Shown here one piece after another: positions 1 to 5,710 of a stretch of 7,331 nucleotides of DNA. The DNA lies in the NCBI GenBank assembly GCA_020059785.1, contig JAGVBL010000026.1:1-7331 (forward strand). The letters run 5' to 3'. Under the pieces are notes generated by a model, which was not told the origin of the DNA, did no database searches, and saw only the letters and a program-made list of their open reading frames with translations. The stretch comes from Ignavibacteriales bacterium (GTDB taxonomy: Bacteria > Bacteroidota > Ignavibacteria > Ignavibacteriales > Melioribacteraceae). The translations under genes were made by a program, and so were the position numbers. Every line of letters begins with the position of its first letter. The stretch's first letter is position 1.

Positions 1-1619
1 AATTCGAATGCTAACGAAGCCTGTTCAACATCGTTCGAAATTTCAGCGGCACCGGAACTTACATATCGGAAATCCCTGAAATCAAATGTTTCGATACTAA
101 GTTTTCCTCTGTTTTCGGATAACACATAAATTGTCTGCATATCTTTAACACGGTCGCTCGTAATCTTTAAATCGTGAATTTGTCCGTCTGCATATAAAAT
201 TCTCTTGGAGAATTCCAACCGGTTAAAGTTTACCCTTAACATCTCGATAACATTTTCACCATTTGAATAAAAATAAAAAGTCCGATATTCTCTATTAACT
301 TCATCAACAACAACATTGTTATAATTTCTGGATAACTGACGGAAATAATAAGTATCGAATGCACTTTTTCTGGAGATCAGAAAATGTATTTTCATTTGAT
401 CTTCATCTAAAAAATATAACCCTTTCATCCGGGTATTTAAAACAGAGAATGTACCTACTAATGTTGGTTTGATTGCTAAAGGAATGGAAAGATTTTCTGT
501 GTCGGTTAATTTTTCTATAAAATAGATTTTACCATTGGAATCCAGCAGAACTAATTTTCTACCGCCTCTATCAACAAAGGAATTAATATCAACAATTCCT
601 CTCCGCTTAAAATATATAATGGGCTGATAAAACTCGTTCGTACTTTTTGCAAAGGAAATGTAGAGATTACCCGATCCCAGGTTTATATAAGCAATGTCGT
701 TGAATCCGTCCCCGTTAAAATCCATAATTGTGTATTTATCAGGTTTTTCCGGAGTAGTTAGACTAAACCGTTTCTTAAAAGAAGAAACCGAATCCCCCTG
801 AAAGACTTCGAATCCAGCAGAACCGGTAAAGATCAAATCCTGGAACCCGTTATTTGTAAAATCAGCTATACGTAATTCATTCAATTCATTTCCTAAAGCA
901 ATTGATCTTGCCGGATAAAAACCTCCGCTCCTGTTGTTATAAAATAAAACGGCGGAATTTTTAATCATGTCAACCGCTACAATATCAGCATAACCATCAT
1001 AATCCAGATCGATAAAACTTGAGTAGGAATAGAGATTGTTTTTATCAATAGGAATTTCTTTTAGTTTGCTCTTATCCTCAGAAATTAAAGAGAGACCTAA
1101 AAAATTATAACCGGAGATAAGTATTTCAGATTTGCCATTTCTATTGATATCTGCTACATCAATACTGGAAGGATTCGAATCGAATTTAAGTCTGGACTGA
1201 ATTGATATAGTTCCGTTTTTGCCGAATGATATAAAACCCGCTTCCCTTTCTTTACGCGAAACGAAAGCATACTTTTTCCCGCGCAGATCATCAGAGCCTA
1301 CCTGGTGAAAATCATAAAACGATGTTGAAATTGATTTTGACGATGGGGCAGAGTATTTATTTTTATCCCACGCAAGTGTAGAATAACTTTTTTCATTACC
1401 GTTAAATAGAACAATATCCCGCCAGCCGTCGCTATTAAAATCAACCGGCAGAAATCTGTTCTGCCCGGATTTAACCTGATATTCTTTAAATGAGCAGAAT
1501 CCATTAACAGGAATTTGAGAATGAATTATTGATGAATAAAAAAAAGATAGGATTAAAATGGAACTAACTATTATTCGATCTATTCTCAAGCCGGGCTTTT
1601 CTTCTTTTGAGAGCTTCAT
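1..1619 (-). CDS. Secreted FG-GAP/VCBS beta-propeller protein (C-terminus beyond window)
   Basis: The frame is open for 539 codons and is cut by the left edge, so the C-terminus is missing. Numbering from the ATG at 1617-1619, residues 1-35 form a signal peptide: a basic start (MKLSKEEKPG), a hydrophobic stretch (IIVSSILILSFFYSSII) and likely cleavage after HSQ. Five calcium-loop motifs follow: DFNSDGWRD (60), DINRNGKSE (157), DLDYDGYAD (204), DFTNNGFQD (253) and DFNGDGFND (300). They are about 48 residues apart, with degenerate loops near 108 and 344, so residues 50-360 probably fold as a seven-bladed FG-GAP propeller. Residues 360-539 lack such loops. Family knowledge: these proteins are exported and bind ligands or surfaces; the actual ligand is unknown. 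The start overlaps the thioesterase gene by 56 nt. A TTG at 1587-1589, ten codons in, gives a more compact signal peptide and is a real alternative. A type IX sorting domain could lie at the unseen C-terminus. Confidence 0.85.
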   Translation of the reverse strand, partial: MKLSKEEKPGLRIDRIIVSSILILSFFYSSIIHSQIPVNGFCSFKEYQVKSGQNRFLPVDFNSDGWRDIVLFNGNEKSYSTLAWDKNKYSAPSSKSISTSFYDFHQVGSDDLRGKKYAFVSRKEREAGFISFGKNGTISIQSRLKFDSNPSSIDVADINRNGKSEILISGYNFLGLSLISEDKSKLKEIPIDKNNLYSYSSFIDLDYDGYADIVAVDMIKNSAVLFYNNRSGGFYPARSIALGNELNELRIADFTNNGFQDLIFTGSAGFEVFQGDSVSSFKKRFSLTTPEKPDKYTIMDFNGDGFNDIAYINLGSGNLYISFAKSTNEFYQPIIYFKRRGIVDINSFVDRGGRKLVLLDSNGKIYFIEKLTDTENLSIPLAIKPTLVGTFSVLNTRMKGLYFLDEDQMKIHFLISRKSAFDTYYFRQLSRNYNNVVVDEVNREYRTFYFYSNGENVIEMLRVNFNRLEFSKRILYADGQIHDLKITSDRVKDMQTIYVLSENRGKLSIETFDFRDFRYVSSGAAEISNDVEQASLAFE

Positions 1620-2055
1620 CAAATCGGCGTTTTTCATCCTCGGTCTCTGGTACAATTTCGAATGTTTCAACTGGTTTACCATTTTCACCAACACTAACAA
1701 AAGTCAAATATGCTGTATTAGAATGAATTCTTGTTCCTTCTATATGAGATTCGGTATAAACTTTTACCCCAACTTCCATAGAAGTTTTAAATGCCCTGTT
1801 AACAGATGCAACCAAAGTTACAACATTTCCAAGTTTAATTGGATGATGGAAGTCGATTCTATCAACAGATGCGGTTACACATACTCTTTGAGAATGTTTT
1901 GAAGATGCAAGTGCCGCACAGACATCTATCCAGTGCATCAACTGTCCGCCCAGTAAATTACCAAGCTGATTCGTATTATGGGGGAGAACTAGTTCAGTCA
2001 TTGTAACAATGGACTGACTAACAAACTTACTTTTTCTTTTTACCTGATTACTCAT
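1564..2055 (-). CDS. Hotdog-fold acyl-CoA thioesterase (YciA/ACOT type)
   Basis: This 163-residue protein should hydrolyse acyl-CoA to free fatty acid and CoA in the cytoplasm; it has no signal peptide. It aligns by eye with the single-domain hotdog family of YciA and bacterial ACOT relatives. The hallmark is PHNTNQLGNLLGGQLMHWID at 25-44, with the conserved Asn, the GG turn at the start of the central helix, and Asp44 in the active-site region. SVDRIDFHHPI (63-73) matches the family's R-x-x-F-x-x-P-V strand, and TAYLTFVSV (114-122) is the last core strand. The tail from about 138 is a charged helix (EDEKRRFDEALKRRKARLE), common in this group. The ATG lies in an ATGA overlap with the stop of bamD, so translation is probably coupled. 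Its own ribosome site is weak. The last 56 nt also encode the start of the propeller gene. The acyl chain preferred cannot be read from sequence. Confidence 0.9.
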   Translation of the reverse strand: MSNQVKRKSKFVSQSIVTMTELVLPHNTNQLGNLLGGQLMHWIDVCAALASSKHSQRVCVTASVDRIDFHHPIKLGNVVTLVASVNRAFKTSMEVGVKVYTESHIEGTRIHSNTAYLTFVSVGENGKPVETFEIVPETEDEKRRFDEALKRRKARLENRSNNS

Positions 2056-2804
2056 TTTGCACTTAATCTCGATTCAATTTCCTGTAACTCTTTTGCATTC
2101 GGATTGTTCGGATATCTGCTCAGAAAAATACTTATATCTGCAAGAGCATCGTTGTTCAATCCTTTTTTCAATTCAATTTTTATTTTATTGTAAAGCGCAA
2201 GCGGCGCAAATTTAGTGTCGTGATAGGATTCGGTGACAAACGAATAATATTTCATCGCGGCATATTCATATTCCATTTTCTGATATATCAAAGCGCTCGC
2301 ATATTCTTTTTCTGCAAGTTTTTCATTCATCTCTTTAATCTTTTTTTCAGCTTCCTCCACTTTAGAATTTGAAGGGAAGAAATCTATAAATGCTTGAAAT
2401 TCCTCTATTGCTTTTTTTGTGTATGATTGTTCAAGCTGATAAGGAGGAGATAGCTGATAATAAGATTCAGCAAGCATAAATTGTGAGTCCGGTACAAAAG
2501 GACTTGCCGGCGTGTTTCTTATTAACTTACTGAATTCATATGCAGCAAGAAGGAACTGGTTCCGCTTAAAATATGTCATTGCAAGATAATATTGAGCATC
2601 ATCGCTTACAGAACTTGCCGGGTATTGTAGAATAATATTCTGGAATTCGAGAATTGCTTGTTCATAATCTTCGTCGTTATATAACTGCATTACATAATTA
2701 TAATATTCTTCCGGTGTAAACTGAGATGTATCTACACTTGAAGAACATGCAGAAAAGATAATGACTATAAAAGTAACCGCAATTGTTAGATTATACTTGT
2801 TCAA
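2052..2804 (-). CDS. bamD: Outer membrane assembly lipoprotein BamD
   Basis: BamD is the TPR lipoprotein of the BAM complex, which folds beta-barrel proteins into the outer membrane. The 250-residue product starts with a lipoprotein signal ending in the lipobox FSAC, so Cys20 is the likely lipidated residue, followed by SSSVD. TPR-like helical pairs follow: EEYYNYVMQLYNDEDYEQAI (31-50), QYPASSVSDDAQYYLAMTYF (60-79), an F-P-S-N-S repeat near 143-147, and EYEYAAMKYYSFVTESYHDT (178-197), ending with FLSRYPNNPNAKEL. The length and the spaced YP/FP repeat ends fit BamD/YfiO. The start is TTG at 2802-2804, chosen because GGAG lies 6 nt upstream and the TTG leads straight into the signal peptide. 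The gene sits between an unknown anchored secreted protein and a thioesterase on the same strand. A generic TPR lipoprotein is the alternative. Confidence 0.85.
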   Translation of the reverse strand: MNKYNLTIAVTFIVIIFSACSSSVDTSQFTPEEYYNYVMQLYNDEDYEQAILEFQNIILQYPASSVSDDAQYYLAMTYFKRNQFLLAAYEFSKLIRNTPASPFVPDSQFMLAESYYQLSPPYQLEQSYTKKAIEEFQAFIDFFPSNSKVEEAEKKIKEMNEKLAEKEYASALIYQKMEYEYAAMKYYSFVTESYHDTKFAPLALYNKIKIELKKGLNNDALADISIFLSRYPNNPNAKELQEIESRLSAK

Positions 2805-2810
2805 AAAAAT

Positions 2811-2814
2811 CTCC
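2811..2814 (-). promoter_or_regulatory. Shine-Dalgarno site fixing the TTG start of bamD
   Basis: On the minus strand GGAG is followed by six bases (ATTTTT) and then TTG AAC AAG, the first codons of bamD. No in-frame ATG fits the signal peptide better, so this site decides the start. Confidence 0.65.
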
Positions 2815-2830
2815 GTTAAATAAAGCAGTG

Positions 2831-2838
2831 CAAAAATA
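2831..2838 (-). promoter_or_regulatory. Possible Bacteroidota-type -7 element upstream of bamD
   Basis: The minus strand reads TATTTTTG, an exact match to the TAnnTTTG element of Bacteroidota housekeeping promoters, placed so that transcription would start about 20 nt before the bamD start. No TTG/TTTG partner lies at the usual distance upstream, so this may be chance in AT-rich DNA. If real, bamD would have its own promoter inside the operon. Confidence 0.22.
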
Positions 2839-2888
2839 GTTAAAATTGATTTGCTGTGAAATATACTTTTACCCCAAATTTTACAGAA

Positions 2889-3482
2889 TTATTTACTTCT
2901 TATTGTAAAAAATAGAATAATTGTAACGATTAAAGTCCCAACGACAATAATTGGTTCCAAAAGGTTGGAAAAAAGGGGCAATTCCGGTATTGTTGATTGA
3001 GTAAAAGGGATAGCCGGATTTTCCAGACGACTGATATTTTCAACCTCAACCGTATCTTTATAAGAATTACTTAAATCGACCGTTTTAATTCCCGTCTTTT
3101 CCGATAATATTAAAGCCGCATCAACATTAATTTTTCTCTCGATTAATAAATTTCCAAAAAATCCGTCCTTAAACGGATTTGAATACTCAACAGTAATATT
3201 AGTAATTGAATGCTCAAGTTTATTTTCTAAAGATTCATTCTCGCTTAACGAAATAAATTTCTTAATGTAGGAATCTACCACTTTAGATTTTAGAAAGTTA
3301 TAAGAACCTGATGATCTATAAATAAAGTTAAATGACAGGTTTTTATTTATAATAGCGGGATCAATGTTTAACACGGATTTTTCGATCAGCTCGTTAACAA
3401 CATCCAGACTGGTTCTGATTTGTGCAAATAGAACCGGTTGAAAGACCAGAATTGTACAGATAATCAATAATATTCTTTTCAA
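2889..3482 (-). CDS. Secreted protein with C-terminal membrane anchor, unknown function
   Basis: I do not recognise this 197-residue protein. What can be seen: a clear Sec signal peptide at 1-20 (KR near the start, hydrophobic core, FA|Q cleavage), a soluble region of about 150 residues, and a single hydrophobic helix at about 174-194 followed by a short basic tail, TIRSK. That predicts a protein whose soluble part faces the periplasm and whose C-terminus anchors it in the inner membrane. The middle has an amphipathic, mixed alpha/beta pattern without cysteines or a known catalytic motif. A Pro-rich linker (NPAIPFTQSTIPELPLF) precedes the anchor. The start is TTG at 3480-3482: a stop codon lies three codons upstream in frame, and the TTG is followed directly by lysine and arginine of the signal peptide. 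No good Shine-Dalgarno is visible. It leads a probable operon with bamD 84 nt downstream, which suggests an envelope role. Confidence 0.75.
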   Translation of the reverse strand: MKRILLIICTILVFQPVLFAQIRTSLDVVNELIEKSVLNIDPAIINKNLSFNFIYRSSGSYNFLKSKVVDSYIKKFISLSENESLENKLEHSITNITVEYSNPFKDGFFGNLLIERKINVDAALILSEKTGIKTVDLSNSYKDTVEVENISRLENPAIPFTQSTIPELPLFSNLLEPIIVVGTLIVTIILFFTIRSK

Positions 3483-3513
3483 ATGGGCTTAAAGTCTATA
3501 AGTTATATTTCAA

Positions 3514-3541
3514 ATTATAGAAACAACGCGGTAATTTCAAA
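3514..3541 (-). promoter_or_regulatory. Candidate promoter for the 2889-3482 gene and downstream operon
   Basis: On the minus strand TTTG (3538-3541) is followed by 18 nt and then TATAAT, with TTTG-like bases just after it (TATAATTTG, from 3519 down). This resembles both a sigma-70 -10 box and the Bacteroidota TTTG/TAnnTTTG layout. It would give a leader of about 25 nt before the TTG start. It lies just downstream of the htpX terminator, where a new promoter is expected. Confidence 0.4.
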
Positions 3542-3564
3542 CTAAAGTTAGACTATAAATAAAG

Positions 3565-3595
3565 ACAGCGAAGACTCTTAAGAATCATTCGCTGT
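3565..3595 (-). terminator. Likely intrinsic terminator of htpX
   Basis: ACAGCGAA (3565-3572) and TTCGCTGT (3588-3595) form a perfect 8-bp stem. The loop between them contains a further near-palindrome around TCTTAAGA, so the hairpin can extend inward. On the minus strand the stem is followed by CTTTATTTAT, a T-rich tail. The hairpin begins about 30 nt past the htpX stop. Confidence 0.6.
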
Positions 3596-3625
3596 TTAAT
3601 TGTGATAATTATTTTTGATAGAGAT

Positions 3626-4480
3626 TTATCTTCTTCCCGCAGCAATTTCTTTCAATCTTTCAATTCGTTCTTCTATTGGCGGATGTGTGGAAAATAATTT
3701 CATCATCGATTTACCGCTAAGCGGATTGACAATAAACATATGGGCAGAAGATGCGCCGGCATGAGCCATCGGCAGCATTTTATTTGCCTGATTAAGTTTA
3801 TTAAGAGCATTTGCAAGACCCATCGGTTTACCAGAAATTTGAGCGCCTCCTTCATCGGCCATATATTCACGTGAACGGGAAATTGCAAGTTGAATAAGAA
3901 CCGCAGCAATTGGTGCAATAATTAATAGTGCCAGTTCATAAAATGCATTACCACCTCTGTCATTATCCCTACTGCTTCCGCCAAACATTGCAGCATAACC
4001 TGCCATCCGTGCAATGAATGTAATCGTTCCAACAAGAGTTGCAGCAATTGTACTCACAAGAATATCACGATTCTTTATATGAGATAATTCATGAGCTATA
4101 ACACCTTCCAATTCTTCTTTATTCAAAATGTTCATTATTCCGGTTGTAACAGCTACTGCACCGTTCTGCGGATTACGACCGGTTGCAAATGCATTGGGCG
4201 TAGGATTTTCCATTATATAAACTTTCGGCATTGGTAATTCTGCTCTGGATGCAAGCCGTTCAACCATATCATATAATTGCGGTTGATCTTCCCTGCTAAC
4301 CTGATGGGCGCGATACATTGTAAGAACAATTTTATCGGAAAACCAGTAAGCACCAAAATTCATTGCAAGTGAAAATATAAACGCCATCATCATCCCTTGC
4401 TGTCCGCCTAATATATTGCCTACAAACAGAAAGAGAACCATCATAAGTGTCATTAATATTACGGTCTTAAATCCGTTCAT
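3626..4480 (-). CDS. htpX: Membrane zinc metalloprotease HtpX (M48B)
   Basis: HtpX is an integral inner-membrane protease that degrades misfolded membrane proteins, working alongside FtsH in well-studied bacteria. The 284 residues match the family length. Two N-terminal membrane helices (about 4-22 and 28-47) are followed by the cytoplasmic protease domain. The zinc site is HELSH at 130-134 (His130 and His134 bind zinc, Glu131 is catalytic), and the third ligand is Glu205 in SRSREYMADE. PTPNAFATGRNP (93-104) and the late STHPPIEERIERL (264-276) are also standard. Two further hydrophobic stretches lie at about 142-165 and 181-200. The start is ATG, with AGGAG five nt upstream. The gene is divergent from porQ and has its own likely terminator. 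No key residue is missing. In other bacteria htpX responds to envelope stress, but no operator for that is visible here. Confidence 0.97.
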   Translation of the reverse strand: MNGFKTVILMTLMMVLFLFVGNILGGQQGMMMAFIFSLAMNFGAYWFSDKIVLTMYRAHQVSREDQPQLYDMVERLASRAELPMPKVYIMENPTPNAFATGRNPQNGAVAVTTGIMNILNKEELEGVIAHELSHIKNRDILVSTIAATLVGTITFIARMAGYAAMFGGSSRDNDRGGNAFYELALLIIAPIAAVLIQLAISRSREYMADEGGAQISGKPMGLANALNKLNQANKMLPMAHAGASSAHMFIVNPLSGKSMMKLFSTHPPIEERIERLKEIAAGRR

Positions 4481-4485
4481 TTTTA

Positions 4486-4490
4486 CTCCT
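4486..4490 (-). promoter_or_regulatory. Strong Shine-Dalgarno site of htpX
   Basis: AGGAG on the minus strand lies five bases before the ATG of htpX. It is the best ribosome site in the window and confirms that start. Confidence 0.7.
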
Positions 4491-4591
4491 GTTATTTTTA
4501 TAATCGAAATTTATCTAAAGTTTGCTAATTCTAACAGATTCCTGTTTAGAAATGTTCCTTTAATAAGATTTAACAGTCGATTAAGTTCACT

Positions 4592-4622
4592 TTGTCCTTA
4601 AAGACTACCTTGCCTTTATAAT
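4592..4622 (+). promoter_or_regulatory. Candidate promoter of the porQ-like gene
   Basis: TTGTCC (4592-4597) and a perfect TATAAT (4617-4622) are separated by 19 nt. Transcription would start near 4629, giving a leader of about 30 nt that carries GGAAG (4652-4656) four bases before the ATG. The spacer is longer than the E. coli optimum but within the range seen in Bacteroidota promoters. The rest of the 180-bp divergent region shows no clear operator or riboswitch. Confidence 0.4.
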
Positions 4623-4660
4623 GAATAATCTTTAAAATCGAACGTCAATTTGGAAGAAAT

Positions 4661-5584
4661 ATGAAAAAATTTCTGTTCGTTCTAATATTATTAACAACAT
4701 CAGTATTTTCACAAAGTACATACAAATTCTTGAACCTGGATACCAGTCCGCGTGCAGCAGCCGTTGCCGGAAGTTTTGTATCTAATAATGATGATCCAAA
4801 TGTAGTGTTTTACAACCCGGCCGGAATAAATTTCTTGAATAATTCTCCAATTTCATTTTCATTTCTAAAACATTTAATGGATATAAATTCCGCATCTTTA
4901 GTCTATTCCAGAGAGTTTGAAAGTATAGGAAGATTTAGCGCAGCAGTTAAGTATATTAACTACGGTGAATTTACCAAAGCCGATGCTAACGGAACCAAAT
5001 ACGGAAATTTTGGTGCAGGTGATATTGCATTTATTATCGGTTATGGGAATAGATTAGATCAAAATTTTTATTACGGAGCAAACGTTAAATTCATTTACTC
5101 TGGTATCGAAAATTATTCATCAACGGCTTTAGGAGTGGACTTAGGATTGCATTATGAAATTCCCGATTCAAAATGGAATTTCGGATTTTCAGTTTTGAAT
5201 CTTGGCGGTCAACTTACTTCCTATATTGATACTAAAGAAGAATTACCGCTCGATATGAGATTTGGTTTTTCTAAACAGTTGGAAAATTTACCATTCCGTT
5301 TTTTCTGGTCATTCAACAAATTAAATGAGAAGCAGGATAATTTTATAGACCGGTTTAAACAGATTACATTAGGTGGCGAATTTAAATTAGGTCCAAGCTT
5401 TCGCTTAAGATTCGGTTACGATAATGAAAAACGAAAAGAATTAAAAATAGGAACAACAGCAGGATTAGCAGGTTTTAGTTTAGGATTAGGATTTAATGTC
5501 AGTTCGTATGTTGTTGATTATGCATTTTCATCGTTAGGATATATCGGCTCTATTCACAGGTTCGGAATTTCTACTAATTTATAA
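4661..5584 (+). CDS. porQ: PorQ-like outer membrane beta-barrel protein of type IX secretion
   Basis: This 307-residue protein has a signal peptide at 1-18 (MKKFLFVLILLTTSVFSQ, cleaved after FSQ). Right after it comes YKFLNLDTSPRAAAVAG (21-37), then DDPNVVFYNPAGI (44-56), the N-terminal signature of the PorV/PorQ branch of FadL-like barrels. The F-L-x-L-x-x-S-x-R-A-A-A order favours PorQ over PorV. The rest alternates hydrophobic and polar residues with many Gly and aromatic residues, as expected for about 14 barrel strands, ending in FGISTNL near the barrel closure. Family knowledge: PorQ sits in the outer membrane and, with PorZ, PorU and PorV, helps attach type IX substrates to the cell surface. 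It is the only plus-strand gene in the window and has no other type IX gene beside it. It could instead be a PorV/PorQ family paralogue with a different client. Confidence 0.85.
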   Translation: MKKFLFVLILLTTSVFSQSTYKFLNLDTSPRAAAVAGSFVSNNDDPNVVFYNPAGINFLNNSPISFSFLKHLMDINSASLVYSREFESIGRFSAAVKYINYGEFTKADANGTKYGNFGAGDIAFIIGYGNRLDQNFYYGANVKFIYSGIENYSSTALGVDLGLHYEIPDSKWNFGFSVLNLGGQLTSYIDTKEELPLDMRFGFSKQLENLPFRFFWSFNKLNEKQDNFIDRFKQITLGGEFKLGPSFRLRFGYDNEKRKELKIGTTAGLAGFSLGLGFNVSSYVVDYAFSSLGYIGSIHRFGISTNL

Positions 5585-5654
5585 TGAACATTTTATAATG
5601 TATAATTTCTAATGTGCAGTTTAGAATGATGCGTTTTCAAGTGGAGTAAAACCT
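5585..5654. other. Convergent intergenic stretch without a clear terminator
   Basis: Between the porQ stop and the heptamer repeat there is AT-rich DNA with only a weak 5-bp stem (ACATT 5588-5592 with AATGT 5597-5601). No gene or convincing terminator is visible, even though two genes converge here. Confidence 0.4.
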
Positions 5655-5710
5655 CAATTCGCAATTTTCAATTCTCAATTATCAATTATCAATTATCTTT
5701 TATCTTTTAT
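5655..5710. repeat. Eight-unit 7-bp tandem repeat (CAATTNN / CTTTTAT)
   Basis: Six units of CAATTNN run from 5655 to 5696 (CG, TT, CT, AT, AT, AT as the last two bases), followed in phase by two CTTTTAT units at 5697-5710. Three CAATTAT units and both CTTTTAT units are exact copies. On the minus strand this reads as ATAAAAG twice and ATAATTG three times, then decaying copies. The array crosses the stop codon (5700-5702) and the last codons of the TPR gene. The gradient from exact to diverged copies suggests growth by replication slippage. Confidence 0.85.

Noticed and set aside
1..1297. First 1.3 kb considered as non-coding because no complete frame is contained there
   Set aside because: Reading the minus strand gives one uninterrupted frame from 1619 to the left edge with repeated calcium-loop motifs, so it is coding.
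1298..1504. Minus-strand open frame of 68 codons
   Set aside because: It is a shifted frame inside the continuous propeller gene, whose own frame carries clear FG-GAP motifs through this stretch.
1558..1902. Plus-strand open frame of 114 codons
   Set aside because: It lies wholly opposite the thioesterase gene, is rich in Cys, Phe and Asn, and shows no domain; it is an antisense shadow.
3703..3918. Minus-strand open frame of 71 codons inside htpX
   Set aside because: The htpX frame here encodes the zinc ligand region, so this alternative frame is a shadow.
4528..4533. TAGAAT on the minus strand considered as the htpX -10 box
   Set aside because: No -35-like sequence lies at the expected distance, and such hexamers are common in AT-rich DNA.
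5588..5601. Hairpin after porQ considered as a terminator
   Set aside because: The stem is only five AT-rich pairs and is not followed by a clear T run.
5655..5710. Repeat array considered as a CRISPR
   Set aside because: The units are 7 bp and directly adjacent, with no spacers and no cas genes.
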